From the NCBI GenBank assembly GCA_012295275.1, contig CM022668.1, forward strand, positions 1,617,637 to 1,681,636: 64,000 nt of DNA, written 5' to 3'. Each line of letters opens with the position of its first letter. Within the stretch, counting starts at the first letter, position 1. The translations under genes and the position numbers were made by a program. The notes under the pieces are model-generated. The model ran no database searches and had not been told where the DNA came from. It saw nothing but the letters and a program-made list of their open reading frames with translations. The DNA is from Chrysomallon squamiferum. Lineage: Eukaryota > Mollusca > Gastropoda > Neomphalida > Peltospiridae. Of the stretch, positions 1-12,405 are shown piece after piece.

Positions 1-59
1 ATATAATAATAAAATGAATAAATAAGTAAATAAATATAAAATAAATAATAAATAAATAA

Positions 60-285
60 TATGAGGTGGTCGAAAAAGTTAGTGAGGTTTTCGAAATTCT
101 TTTTAACCCTACATATGGCAAAAATTCGTAAATAGTAGACATCACGGAAACTGTAGATTACTCACACCTGACTACGAACATATTCGGGTGTTTTCGGCAG
201 CAAGAAGTGAACACAAAATGGACCCGGAAACATCGTGCTGTAATTAATTACAAAGGTTTCGTCTTCTTTCAGGACAATGTGCAGA
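60..285. promoter_or_regulatory. CpG-enriched block, possible promoter or first exon
   Basis: About ten CpG dinucleotides fall in roughly 210 bases (for example at ggtcga, ttcgaa, attcgg, cccgga, atcgtg), against near absence in the following 25 kb. In CpG-depleted, gene-body-methylated invertebrate genomes such islands often mark unmethylated promoters. An ATG in a good context (acaaaATGGACC, near 219) opens a frame of only eight codons with no clear donor, so I do not call a coding exon. It could be the 5' end of the plus-strand gene whose later exons lie at 14.5-34.3 kb, but that link is conjecture. Confidence 0.22.
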
Positions 286-860
286 TCACATGTCCAGTGT
301 AACATGTTGTTTGCTATGTTGTTTTGACATAGTTTGAGCACCTGGAAAAAACAAACAAACTTTCTCAGACAACTGATATATAAATAAATTAATTAATTAA
401 AGTGAGAGGGATGTCTAACCTAATGAATTAGATTTTAATGCCCATGAATAAATTTAAAATGAAGCATTTATAACATTTATTGAATAAGTTTTAGCTTTAT
501 AAAATTTTCTTTTCCTAAACGTAGTGGAATATTATTTTCATATTTGCTGTTATTACACTGACAGTTCCAAATAAAAATTATGTAAGATTAAATAAAAGTA
601 AAAAGAAAATGGATTTATGGATTCATTAGACACATATAGCCATCCAACTCATCATTTGCTGAAAATCTACATGGAATGACATTGAACTTTGTAATAGAAA
701 TCACTTTAATATTACTCATTGAGCTGTTAGACTTTTCAAACATAGAAGTTTACAATACATTTTATTAGTGGACATTTTTAGAAACAGTACAAGCTGTATG
801 AGTTAAAGGTATTTTAAATTTTTTTTAATAAAATTTATTTCTAAATTTATTTTGAAAGCT

Positions 861-865
<5 letters not shown>

Positions 866-937
<72 letters not shown>
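866..937. repeat. (CT)n microsatellite
   Basis: About 36 uninterrupted CT units on the plus strand (GA on the minus strand). The poly-Arg/Glu stretch in a minus-strand frame is a translation of this tract. Confidence 0.97.
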
Positions 938-940
<3 letters not shown>

Positions 941-1532
941 AGTACATATAAAAAGCAGTCCTGTGGGTTATAACTAATACTATTTCAAAAGTTGAATACA
1001 TTCTGGCATAATAAATGTATGTACATACATACATACATATACATATCAGACAAAACATATACAAAAGTCATCTGTATATAAAGATATTACAAATACAATA
1101 TTACATGTGTGCCAAATAACCATCTTCCCAGTGACTGACATTTGTCCATGTGTTTCACCTATCTACACTTGCCGTCTTTTCAGTTCAGAATAAACAAGCC
1201 ATAGGTGTAATGACAGGTGTTTGTTTTTCACTTTTTAATTATTTAATATAGTCAAGATGGATAAATGGATTTTTACAAGGAGGAAAACATCAAAAAATAA
1301 AGAAATGTGTTATTTAATGACAATACACATAGTTTGCAACATTCATTGTGTTAATAAGATCAATACAGGTAATGAGAGAAGGTAGCCTACTGCACTGGTT
1401 TAATATGGACCTACCCAATCACAGGGAAAATGCATACCATTAACTGTTTGTGTGAAAAGTAATAACTGGTGTGCTTGTGTGTGTGTTCCTGTATGTGTAT
1501 GTTTTTGAGTACATCTTTGTGTTGGGAGTGCA

Positions 1533-1571
<39 letters not shown>
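1533..1571. repeat. (CA)n microsatellite
   Basis: About 19 CA units, flanked by degenerate CA/TG-rich sequence from about 1470 to 1590. Confidence 0.95.
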
Positions 1572-1576
<5 letters not shown>

Positions 1577-2318
1577 AAACCACACACAGTGTTTGTATTC
1601 TGCTGTAATCTGAGTGTGCTCAAAGCAAAGAAAACCAGAAGAAATTCTGACATTAAGTTCTGTTTACACATCACACCTGGAAGTTGTTTACTTAAATACT
1701 AATTACAGGTTAGGTAACCATATGTTTATCTGTGTGTCAGAAAACATCTGAAAAGAAACAGACGTATTAAATTAGCTCAAATTTGCTTATATGTGTGTTT
1801 AGTCACTGCATTTTCTTTAAACTGTAACGATAGTCGAAATACTGTTTATATATAATCATTTTATAAAATTAAATTTTAGTAGCCAGTCTTTGATAAGAAT
1901 AAAGTTTAATAACACACTAATAAGCAGGTCTGCTACTTCTGATTTTTATTCATGAAATTATGATACAAATACATCTTTTTTGGAACAATTATTTAGAAGT
2001 GGCTATCTGGGATTGCAAAAAGAACACAAAATTAGGGAACATTTCATTCTGTTATTAACTGTTTATCATGTAATAATATCATTTGCAAATATTGGTCAAA
2101 ATAAACAGTTTGAAAAATATAATTAATATGATGTCACCTCTTTTGCAGTCTTCTTTTTCTATGTTTATTTTTTGTCATAAATAATTTAATCTGTACAATT
2201 ACAGAATTTATCTTAACTTCAGTGTTTGACAGTTTAAGAAAAATAAATAACGTGTTTTGTTAGTATTTTAATTTATATGTAATAGTTTATACATACCTAT
2301 CTCACAGATGTTCATTAA

Positions 2319-2351
<33 letters not shown>

Positions 2352-3483
2352 ATTTACTCAATCCTAAAATAATGTTCAGATCAGTATATTTAATTTTAAC
2401 AGGTTTTAAAAACTACTTTACCACCATTTGGCAACACAACTGTTAACTGAAGCCAGAATAAATATTAACAAACTGAAAAAAAAGAAAAGTTTTGAGTTAT
2501 GGAGCAGACACTGTTGAAATCAGGAACATCTAGGTAATGGTTAAACAAAGCCAGAGATAAAAATAGACAACATAAAAGTAAATATTCTAAAAATAAACTG
2601 AACTTGCATGTTTTCTTGGAAATCACCTGTGTAGAGGTGTCTTTAAAACAATGTTCACCAGTGAATAATAGTAACAATGTATAGGTAAAAATAAAAAGTT
2701 AGAAAGATAAAATGTAGAAAGTTAGAAGTATTAGTATTATTAACAGCACCACTGTGGGGTTACTCATAATTTTGATGATAATATTAATGTTGTTACAAAT
2801 CACTTTCATTTTTTCTACATAGATAAATAGACAGTTGATACAATGACATCCAGTGACTACCAGGAATATAATAATAGAAGGTGCCCTTCATAGCAGTTTC
2901 TACCTTGCACAATTTATGGTGCATGTTTTATGTGCAGCATTTCAGAAACTATTTTTGTCTGTTACCTCTAGTTTAGTGCCTCACTGCTGTGGGATATTTT
3001 TGTTTTAATGGAAAACAGGCCACTTCGGATACCAAGGAAACAAAAGGTTACAGACTTGGCTGATGAACAAAAGAGAAATTTCTCATCTTTGCTTTACCAA
3101 GTTTAACTAATAAGTTTATTAACAGAAAAGGTGAATACGTTCATTCATATAAAACCTATGTTTGCATAGAAACACATGAATTAAAACCCCATACATAATT
3201 ATATGCATACATGAACAGCAGATAACAGATAGATAGTTAGATACAGATACAGATGAATAAATTATATCTCAAAACATAAAATTAAGATATATAAAGAGAT
3301 ACTGCAGATACATACCTGACATACATATATGCATGAGTCAGGTAAGGTTGTGTGTTTTTTTGGGATGTATTGTCCAGGTATAAATGTCATACTCACATGA
3401 TGTTATTTAGCAATGATTAGCCAAATATTTGATGAGCAGTTTCAAACATGTCCTAGAAATCATTTGGCCTGAAGGTGGGTTTT

Positions 3484-3648
3484 TGTTTTGTCTGTTTCTC
3501 TCTCTCTTTATCCCCTCTTTTCCTTCCTTTCTCCTCTCTTTCTCCTCTCTTTCTCCTCTCTTTCTCTTCCTCTTTCTCCCTCTCCCTTGTCTATCCAATC
3601 CCTTTTCACACACACACACACACACAACACACACACAAACACACACAA

Positions 3649-3682
<34 letters not shown>

Positions 3683-3685
3683 TGA
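3484..3685. repeat. Polypyrimidine tract followed by (CA)n
   Basis: A 110-base pyrimidine tract built on repeats of tctcctctctt runs into imperfect (CA)n at 3607-3680. All frames on both strands stay open because the simple repeats lack stop codons; none of these frames is a gene. Confidence 0.9.
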
Positions 3686-3879
3686 ACATACTTCCTTGCA
3701 GATATATTTTGGACTAGCCCGCTGTACACAAACATATACACACACATAAAAATAAGCACAAACACAGACACACAACAGACATACATACATACTTCCTCAC
3801 AGATATGTTTTGGTCAAGAAAGACAGAAGGAATTCTGGCATCTGCTTGGAACTGATAAAGTGTGAGGTGCATGTGTCAG

Positions 3880-4000
3880 GTACCAGCCAGCAAATTTAGC
3901 CATCTTGTTGAAATGAGTGCCAAATCCAAGAATAATCAGAGAAAAATGTTATCTTGTACACATCTTCACTGAGCCATGACAGGCTCAACTGAACAAAATA
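3880..4000 (-). mobile_element. tRNA-like SINE remnant (candidate)
   Basis: On the minus strand the segment atggctcagtgaagatgtg resembles an RNA polymerase III A box (TRGCnnAGTGG type). The downstream minus-strand sequence contains a weak B-box-like stretch near 3905-3925. It is degenerate, with no poly-A tail or target-site duplication that I can define. A chance A-box match is possible. Confidence 0.25.
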
Positions 4001-5588
4001 CATTACTTGGGAACAAGATCACCCATGGTGGGGGGAAATAGAGCTATGACAGATGACCTTCTATGGTCAGTGTTTGGTGGGCAAAAAAAATAACAAATGT
4101 CTATGACAAGGTGCATCCATTCTTCAATGATATATCTGTAAAATTGTTTGAAACATTAAACTTAGGCAATGTATTTATAATTATTAGTCTGACGGTTTGT
4201 AAGTAAACATTTTTATAAGAAATAGCTGTGAAATTATTTAAAATAGAAATATTGAACTTTAAATTTAATTAATCATAAACACAGAAAGTTAAATGTAATT
4301 CAGGCTATAAGAAAATATTGGAAGTATAAATATAAAGTTTAATAAACAAGTCATCGAGAGAGAGAGAGAGATAAAAACATGATTGGCTTCATTCGATATT
4401 AAGGATCATAGACACACACACGTATAATTCATACATGATTATCAGTTTCCACAGATGTCAGTTCATATTTAGACTTTGAAATTAAATTATAATATATATT
4501 CCAGAGTTTCTGAAATATGTTATTTTGATTTTCACATTTTATATTTATATATAAAAGTAATTTTTTGTGTTTTTTTTCCAGATACATTGCACATCATGTT
4601 AAATTCATAAATAGATGAGTTTGGCAACATAATAAAAAGATCCACAGCATTGTTACTTGGATAGTTGTCTGGTAAGTAATAATTATTATATAATATCCCT
4701 TTCTGCTAACCATAATAATTGTCTGTGATTATTTATACTAGCTATGAAAACTATTTATTTAATGCATACATTGAGTTAAAAGTTGGTTATTTATAAATGA
4801 AATATATGTGTGTGTGTGTGTATGTATATATAAAGAAAAGACAGAAAAATAATTAAATGTTATTATCACAGTGGAAAACAGAATAAAGATTAATAAGTAC
4901 TGTTGCCATTTCACTTTCTAAACCAATTCACTGTTGTTTTTTTTCTAAAAGAAATTTAAAATAAAAATGAAAATATAATAAATATTCACAGTCAGTGTTT
5001 TCAAAAATTAAAAATTAATCTGAATTAAACTCTGAATTTATATATTATTTTTTCCCCAGTACTTTATTAAAAAGAATCAATGAGTGAAATTATTTTGCTA
5101 AGCCAAGAATAAAACCAAAAAGTATAAACAATAATAACAACGTGGAACATGCTGAATGAAAATTACAGTGTTACACATTATGACAGCCAGATTTTAGATA
5201 AAGTGTCAGATTAATTTTTTTCTTTTTTTTCTTTATTATTATTATTATTTTTAATAAAACTAATATTTTGAGGATATTCAGCAAAATCTGTTTTGGTATT
5301 TCTGTTTGTTACAAAAATAAAAATCTTCTTATAGTTATCCTATTGTTTTACATACTGATTTATAAATATTGTCTTTTTTTTTTTCAACGAACTGAATTAT
5401 ATCTTTGGTATTTGATTAATTTATTAGTACAGTTCCATAATTTCCCATTCTAACGTCTGTGCTCATACATGGGAACCATACAGAACAAATTTAAAAAAAA
5501 AAAAATTGAGAAGTAAAAAAATTAGTATAATTTTTATTTGCACTTACTTCATTTTTTGGAGATTACCAATATACATGTTACAGAAATT

Positions 5589-5619
<31 letters not shown>

Positions 5620-6110
5620 ATTATTTTATCAAGATTAAACTGATTTTTAAAATATTGCAGCATTTAATTTTATTGGTAAACTAGATGACTAACACAAATT
5701 TAATGTGAACTAAACAAATACTAGTTTTATTCAACTGTTAACTTTGTAAAGATGTTTATTTATATTTTTTATCTTTGACTAATGCTTTGTTTTTAGTCAC
5801 ACACCACCCACACACACATTCTAATTGCATAAACCTATATCTCATACACTGTTCTAGCCTATAATATAAACCTGTGTGTGTAGAGAGAACATTGTCCAGT
5901 TAGTGCAACTGACCTGAAAGCATGTTGACCATACCTCGTGCATGTTTGTACTTAATGAAGGTCAGTGTATGAGAAAAAAACATGTTCCAAAATGTCAGGT
6001 ACTCAGGAAGGTAAAATCAAGGTATTCCATGTCCAGACAGGAATTCTCAGGTTACTTGCATCAGTTAACAGATCAAAGTCACATGTGTCTGACCAGAATA
6101 AGTGAGAGAA
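4001..6110. other. AT-rich non-coding stretch
   Basis: No exon-like sequence is seen. It contains a short GA tract (about 4357-4371), TG repeats near 4806-4822, ATT repeats near 5230-5250 and a TTA tract at about 5589-5616. Confidence 0.6.
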
Positions 6111-6134
6111 TATAAATAATGGATAAGGGTATAT

Positions 6135-6600
6135 GTATTTAGTTTTTAACCAATGTATGTTTAAATTTAGGTCACAGAAATATTATGTTTGGACCATTTA
6201 TTGATTAATTTATATTTAGGTCATTATGGGTGTATATATATTTAGGTCATTATTGATGGTAATTAATATTCAGGTTGTTATAGATTTAGTTAATGTTTAG
6301 GTCATAACAGAAGTGTTATTGTATTAAGGTCATTGTAGATGTTAATTTATATTTAGATCATTAAAATATAAATGTTAGTTTATTTTAGGTCATTGTTAAT
6401 GTGTATTATGTTAGGTCATTATAGAAATTCGTTAATATTTAATTCATTGTGGATGTTTATTAAATTTAGGTAACTTTAAATTTTATTATAATAAATATTA
6501 GGTGTTTTTAGATTGTTTATATTTAGGACATTGTCAATGTATATTATTCATATGTCATTAGATCATTGTAGATGTGTGTTATGTTTAGATGCAGTACTGT
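6135..6600. repeat. Degenerate tandem repeat with TTTAGGTCATT core
   Basis: The motif tttaggtcatt(a/g)tagatg recurs about every 35-45 bases, some dozen times, with substitutions and indels. It looks like an old, decayed minisatellite. Confidence 0.7.
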
Positions 6601-6956
6601 AGATATTTAACATGATTATGAATATTTCAAAATGACAAGACTGGAAGGTTTGTTAATCTATGTTGAAGTTTCATTTTCATTCATTGTTTTATTAATTAAA
6701 ATTTAACCACAGCTACCTGCAAATAAAGAGTAAACATTAATCAATGAATGAAACAAATGTTCACACAAATGATCAAACTGATCTGTGAATTATGAGAATT
6801 TACTTGGTATGAATACAGATGCTAACAAAACAAATACATTTTATTTAGTAAATATTTCCTTAGAGATTAGTACAGATTTTCACAAATTAACAGCTTAATG
6901 AAAACATTGGGATTAGCTTCTGACCTTAGGGTTAGTGGTTTTATAAATAAAAGATA

Positions 6957-7014
6957 TGTAGTTTTATATTACTGAATGTAGTTTTATATTACAGAATGTA
7001 GTTTTATATTACTG
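6957..7014. repeat. Three tandem copies of a 21-bp unit
   Basis: The unit gtagttttatattactgaat occurs three times back to back with single-base differences. Confidence 0.85.
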
Positions 7015-7554
7015 GTTGATGAAAGATACCTTGTTTATGTCATATACCATTTGACAGCACCAAGTGCAAAAAGTCACATAAGCTTGAACTATTGTACCAA
7101 CTCTTTTTTGTTTAGCAACATAAATCAGATTTGCTATTTATTCAGATAGAATAATGACATTGTATATATAATGATACCTTACCAAGATTGTTAGATAACT
7201 AAATTATTATATGTCTTGTCACATTTACACTGTATACACATACAGATTTTTACAATTATGTTTATTAAACTGGACTTTTAGGTTATGTGCAAAGCTAATT
7301 TAATTAATGTAAGCAATCTTTCAAGGAAATACTAACCAGAATTGTGAGTTGATCTTGATCTTTAAGTCTTTCCAGTATTCAAAATGGTGAAAACTTCTTA
7401 AACATTAATCAGCTCAAACTATTTAACTAGTTTAGATTTCTTACATAATTTAGGAAGAACTTTGGTAACATATTTATAAACACACTTTTGCAGTGATATG
7501 CACAAAAATATGCATCTATTCAAATTAAAACAATATATACCATCCCAGTCCACA

Positions 7555-7692
7555 AATTCTTCATATACACACATGCACATAAGAAACGCACACTCAGACA
7601 CATACACATACATTCACACACATACAGGTACACAAATGCATATACACACATAGAAACAAACACATGTATACACACACACATACAAACATACA
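7555..7692. repeat. Degenerate CA/CATA-rich simple sequence
   Basis: An imperfect mixture of CACA, CATA and ACACAT units. The minus-strand frames across it give Val/Cys/Met/Tyr-rich translations typical of such repeats. Confidence 0.8.
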
Positions 7693-8119
7693 GACCCCTC
7701 CCTAACAAACACTCGAACACAACGATTCACTGAAGACACTTGGGTTACCTGTACATATTTTTTCTGGGTTTTGACATTAATTGTTTATAACTATATTTAA
7801 TAAAAGAAAACAAAAAAACACACACACATATATAATAATACCTGTAACTAATGTGTTGTTTTGGATTATAAAGCTTGATTGCAGTGTGTGTTTTGTTTCA
7901 GGTTTCAGACTAAGCAGATTAAGTAATCAGTTACAGGTAAGTACATTGTTAGTCTAACACTTTTACCTGGACCAGGTATGTTTGTGATATCTTTATTATT
8001 GTATTTTATTGTGTAAACTGTAGCATTTTTACTTAGTTTTAATAAGAGTTGATTTTTTAATATGTGTATAGTGTATTGTATTTGTTGTTGTTTTTGCTGT
8101 ATTATAAACAAAGATATCT

Positions 8120-8345
8120 TTTCACAGATCTATAAGTATAAATATAGATATCTTTCAATGATCTGTAATATTCGTTGATATTGTAAATATAGCTTGGTCT
8201 ATATTATAGATCAGTGAAAGATATCTGTTTTATAAATCAGTGAAATATACCTGGTTATATTATAGTTCAGTGAAAGATATCTAGGTTTGTTTTATAAATT
8301 ACTGAAAGATATTTTGGTTTATATTATAGATCAGTGAACATACAT
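8120..8345. repeat. Degenerate tandem repeat with GATCAGTGAAAGATATCT core
   Basis: The phrase tatagatcagtgaaagatat recurs about four or five times at roughly 50-base spacing with divergence. It is separate from the microsatellites that follow. Confidence 0.65.
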
Positions 8346-8717
8346 CTGTACTGTAGTCACTGTTGTCACTTCTTAGACAATAACATCTTTAATCTACATC
8401 TGAATTGTATTGTTTTGTATTGTAATATATCTGTTTGGATGTTGTGTTTTATGTGCTTTTTTAGTTTATATATATTTTTTAATTATATGTCAGTATACAT
8501 TATTTACATAATCTTTTATAATTTTCATTGTTTTGTCTTTATTTACATGTGTACTTATAATATTTGTTCAAACATGTTTTAACACTGGGTATGGATACAC
8601 ACTTGAAAGGTTTGATTATTTTGGGGGAGGGGGTCCTTTGTGATTGAAGTGTGCATATATTTGTTTTCATTCAGTCTAAAACTGTTACAGCTGACCTTTT
8701 TGTTTATTTCTCTCTCT

Positions 8718-8718
8718 C

Positions 8719-8768
<50 letters not shown>

Positions 8769-8773
8769 CCAAG

Positions 8774-8817
<44 letters not shown>
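8718..8817. repeat. Compound microsatellite (CATA)n-(TA)n-(CA)n
   Basis: CATA units (from about 8718) pass into (TA)n (to about 8768), then a short ccaagaa spacer and (CA)n (about 8775-8813). The same order of blocks recurs near 24.1 and 24.85 kb. Confidence 0.95.
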
Positions 8818-8819
<2 letters not shown>

Positions 8820-8820
<1 letters not shown>

Positions 8821-10209
8821 ATACTTATTGTAAATGTTTGTTTCTCTTCATTCTGTCTAAAGCTATTATTAGTGACTGCTTAGATTAGTTATTTCTGTAC
8901 ATGTATCCTTCATACTTTACCTTACACTGAAGTTGTAGATGTGTTAATATTCTACACCAGACCAGTCAACTTGTTTATCCTATAAAAACATTTTTTATCA
9001 TACATCTGTGTCTGGATGTATTCCAAATCTCTTATCTTTTCAGTGACCTTTCACCTCCAGAAATTAACTGTATCTTAAAAGTACTTTTTAATCAAAAAAA
9101 GAGGTGAAAATATTTATTTAAATTCTGTTTCTCTTCAAGTTTTGGCAGAATTTAATTGCTTTTTTTTATATGCATAGTTCCCTGTATCTAATTTATTGAA
9201 TAATATGTCGGTGTTTATATGAATATATGTGTGGTTGTAGCATAGATTATATGAAAGTTTTATGCCATAATTATGGTGTACTGGAACAGAAAAAAAAATT
9301 TGGATTCCAGAAACATACAAAAAGGAACAATTTTTAATTAAAGCAGTTTTATTACTTATCAGTTTAATTTATATGATTATTAAAGATTACCTGGAATTAA
9401 GAACAGTTGCTTCCCTTTATATGGGAATTTATCTTAGTGATTATGATGTCAGAATTAATGGAAATATCAGACAAACACACATACACATTTTTAATACATT
9501 TTGTTGATAAACAAATCTTAAATTTTCATTTTTTAGTTGAGATCAAAATATGATTTTTGAATCTCCACAAAGTAAACAAAATGATTAATCCAGATTATGA
9601 ATAAAGAATTTCCACTCTGATTCTGGTAGATATGTTAACAAACAATTTTGTTACATGTACTTAATACACACAGTCAACAACAGTCAGTAGTTCTAGGTAA
9701 AATCTGCATGGAAAAATATCAACTATTTCATTGTAAATTCTTTAAAGTTAAATAATGTAAAATAATAAACTGCTTTTCATTCTAAAATTAAAAACTTAGA
9801 AATGTTTACTCAGTATAACATTTTTTTCTTATTGTTACTTATCATTAAACATGTTGTATGAGAGTTACATTGATTAGCATAGAGTGATTAATATAGACAG
9901 TAGTATTTGCTGTGCATTATTATTTTTTTATTTTTGAACATTTTGACTTACTCTTAAAACTCAGTTTTAATTTAAAAATTATTATCTATATCAGTACAGC
10001 AAATGACAGACACATATTTCAAGTGGACAGATGTACTGCTGGTCTTAGAATGTAAAAAAAGAAAAAAGCGTGTGAGATGTGAATAAAATTATGTTTATCT
10101 ATTTACTTGTAACATGATTGTGTATGCTAATTACTTATTATCCACCTCTCAATAGTAAGAAATGTTGTATGACAGTTTTTGATAAACTAAACAATGTGAA
10201 ACATGAAAT
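8820..10209. other. AT-rich non-coding stretch
   Basis: No exon-like frame, tandem array or element is recognised here. Confidence 0.55.
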
Positions 10210-10214
10210 TGTTC

Positions 10215-10300
10215 AATGACTACACTGAGGAGATTTGATCCACTGATATCCCAAATCTCATGACTAAACCATAATCAGCTACTCCATTACAGAATAGTTC
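10215..10300 (-). mobile_element. tRNA-derived SINE remnant (candidate)
   Basis: Read on the minus strand, tagctgattatgg (complement of 10269-10281) resembles an A box. The segment gtggatcaaatctcctc (complement of 10227-10243) resembles the B box GGTTCRANTCC. The 30-40 base spacing between them is right for a tRNA-like head. The cloverleaf is degenerate, so this is not a functional tRNA. On the plus-strand side it is followed by a poly-T tract at about 10327, which on the minus strand is a poly-A run upstream of the element. Confidence 0.42.
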
Positions 10301-10320
10301 TTGCTTTAAATCAGTCTTTT

Positions 10321-10324
10321 TCTT

Positions 10325-10357
<33 letters not shown>

Positions 10358-10450
10358 CCTTCTACATTCATTTTTTATTTAATATTTTTTCTTATTATCT
10401 ATTACTTTTATTTTATTTTACCTTTTTATTTTTTTTTTTTTTTTTGTTAG
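10321..10450. repeat. Poly-T tracts
   Basis: A run of about 31 T (10327-10357) and a second T-rich run ending near 10446. They could mark insertion points of retroelements, but no element body is recognisable. Confidence 0.85.
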
Positions 10451-11138
10451 GAAATCATTAAAATACACAATTGTGATAACAAACACAGAAGTCAAATAAT
10501 GACTTAGATAGTTTACATGACAGACAGGTAAAACAATACATTGTTTCCATGACAACTGATTAAAGATTTGGATCATTCACTGAAAGCATTTCTGAGTGTT
10601 TGCTAACATTTGTTAACATTTGGTACCAGCCAAAAAAAGTCTATAAAGGTGTTTTATTTTTTGAATACTCTTTTGTGAGAAGAAAGAAAATTTGAAAATC
10701 TGTTACCATAGCAACAGTGCCTTTTCTTAGATGGCACCGTGCTATTTTCTAACATTAAACTGACATGACTTGGAACCAGTCCAGCTGAAATGAAGAAGAA
10801 AGGAAAAGCATGGATAACTTTTTTTTTCAATCTATTTTGGTATAGAATAAAAGTGCTACAGTTAGCTTCATAATGATGGTAGTTTTCAATATCTATCTGA
10901 TAAAAAATAAATGATTGAGCTTATTATTTGTTGTATTTTATTTTTTTAAAGCCTGGTAAGAAAGTTATAAGTTTTATAAAACCAAGTATTTTTCTACTAC
11001 TTTCCAGACTCTTCTTTTGGTTAACACGAAGCACCTGTTTTGTTTGGTAATAATGGAATGTGTGGTAGAGAAAATAGCATGCAGTAATTTAAAAACCAGT
11101 TGCAACAATTTGCAAAAGAAGCAAGAAGAAAACCTTAG

Positions 11139-11222
11139 TCGAGTGATATGTTGAACAAAATTCAGAAACCTTTTGTAAAAATTATTACTAAAATGCTCCG
11201 ATGTGTCAAAAATACTTTCAAG
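11139..11222 (+). other. Exon-like segment with strong donor (possible FH2 exon)
   Basis: An 84-nt open segment ends at a consensus donor, TTCAAG|GTAAGATA (donor GT at 11223-11224). It is preceded by a weak acceptor (accttag|). Read in phase 0 it gives a 28-residue helical, basic peptide containing MLNKIQKPFVKII and KMLRCVKNTFK. The second motif weakly recalls the RLRC..F...F segment in the middle of formin FH2 domains. The polypyrimidine tract is poor and a stop lies immediately upstream, so chance is a real alternative. Confidence 0.15.
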
Positions 11223-11504
11223 GTAAGATATTATTTTGTTAATTACCTGCTGAACCTTATTTTTAAAATAACAAACTTTTATTCTCTTGGTTTTAAAAAG
11301 TATCTTTAAAGAAACACAAAGCCACGAAAATGTTGTTTTATGTATGATGCTAGTAATTATTACTGTTTTAATTTTCTTAAATTCACAAATATTATCTGCA
11401 TTAGTTTAGGCAATTCATTTGGTGATGTAAGAAAGGTTGATTCCAAAACATTTCTTAAGAATTTGATTTGTCTTTCTTGTAGAGTTTCAAAGTGATTGTA
11501 TATT

Positions 11505-12405
11505 TAGGTTGTAAAATGAAACTTAAATTGTTTAGTTTATAACATGAAAGTTAAATTGTTTAGTTGTAACATTATAGTTAAATTGTTAAGTTTGTAATAA
11601 GAAAGTTAAATTGTTTAGTTTGTAACATGAAAGTTAAATTGTTTAGTTTGTAACATGAAAGTTAAATTGTTTAGTTGTAACATGAAAGTTAAATTGTTTA
11701 GTGTGTAATATGAAAGTCAAATTGTTTAGTTTGTAACATGAAAGTTAAATTGTTTAGGTTGTAACTTATTTAGAACATGAAAGTCAAATTGTTTAGTTGT
11801 AACATGAAAGTTAAATTGTTTAATTGTAATATGAGTTAAATTGTTTAGGTTGTATCATGAAAGTTAAATTGTTTAATTGTAACATGAGTTAAATTGTTTA
11901 GTTTGTAACATGAAATTTAAATTGTTTAGTTGTAACATTATGGTTAAATTGTTAAGTTTGTAATAAGAAAGTTAAATTGTTTGGTTTGTAACATGAAAGT
12001 TAAATTGTTTAGTTCTAACATGATAGTTAAATTGTTTAGTTTGTAACATGAAAGTTAAATTGTTTAAATTGTTTGTAACATGAAAGTTAAATTGTTTAGT
12101 GTTGTTTGGTTTGTAATATGAAAGTTAAATTGTTTAGTTTGTAATATGATGAAAGTTAAATTGTTTAGTTTATCATGAAAGTTAAATTGTAACATGAAAG
12201 TTAAATTGTTTAGGTTGTAACATGAAAGTTAAATTGTTTAGTGTGTAATATGAAAGTTAAATTGTTTAGTGTGTAATATGAAAGTTAAATTGTTTAGTGT
12301 GTAATATGAAAGTCAAATTGTTTAGTGTGTAATATGAAAGTTAAATTGTTTAGTGTGTAATATGAAAGTCAAATTGTTTAGTTGTAACATGAAGCTTAGA
12401 TTGCT
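11505..12405. repeat. Minisatellite, about 26-28 bp unit, roughly 33 copies
   Basis: The unit is variants of gtaacatgaaagttaaattg followed by tttagttt. Copies differ by small indels (aacatgaaag, aatatgaaag, aacatgagtt) and several sub-variants cluster, for example gtgtgtaatatgaaagt copies near 12240-12370, which suggests local amplification. It lies in what would be an intron of the plus-strand gene. Confidence 0.95.

Larger units (their letters stand above)
286..3480. other. AT-rich non-coding stretch with microsatellites
   Basis: I see no exon-like reading frame with splice sites here. Sequence is AT-rich and interrupted by a (CT)n tract at 866-937, (CA)n at about 1533-1571 and (TG)n at about 2321-2350. 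Short open frames in it are translations of these simple repeats or random. Confidence 0.6.

Noticed and set aside
3407-3790. Minus-strand 127-codon Cys/Val-rich frame
   Set aside because: Translation of (CA)n and polypyrimidine repeats.
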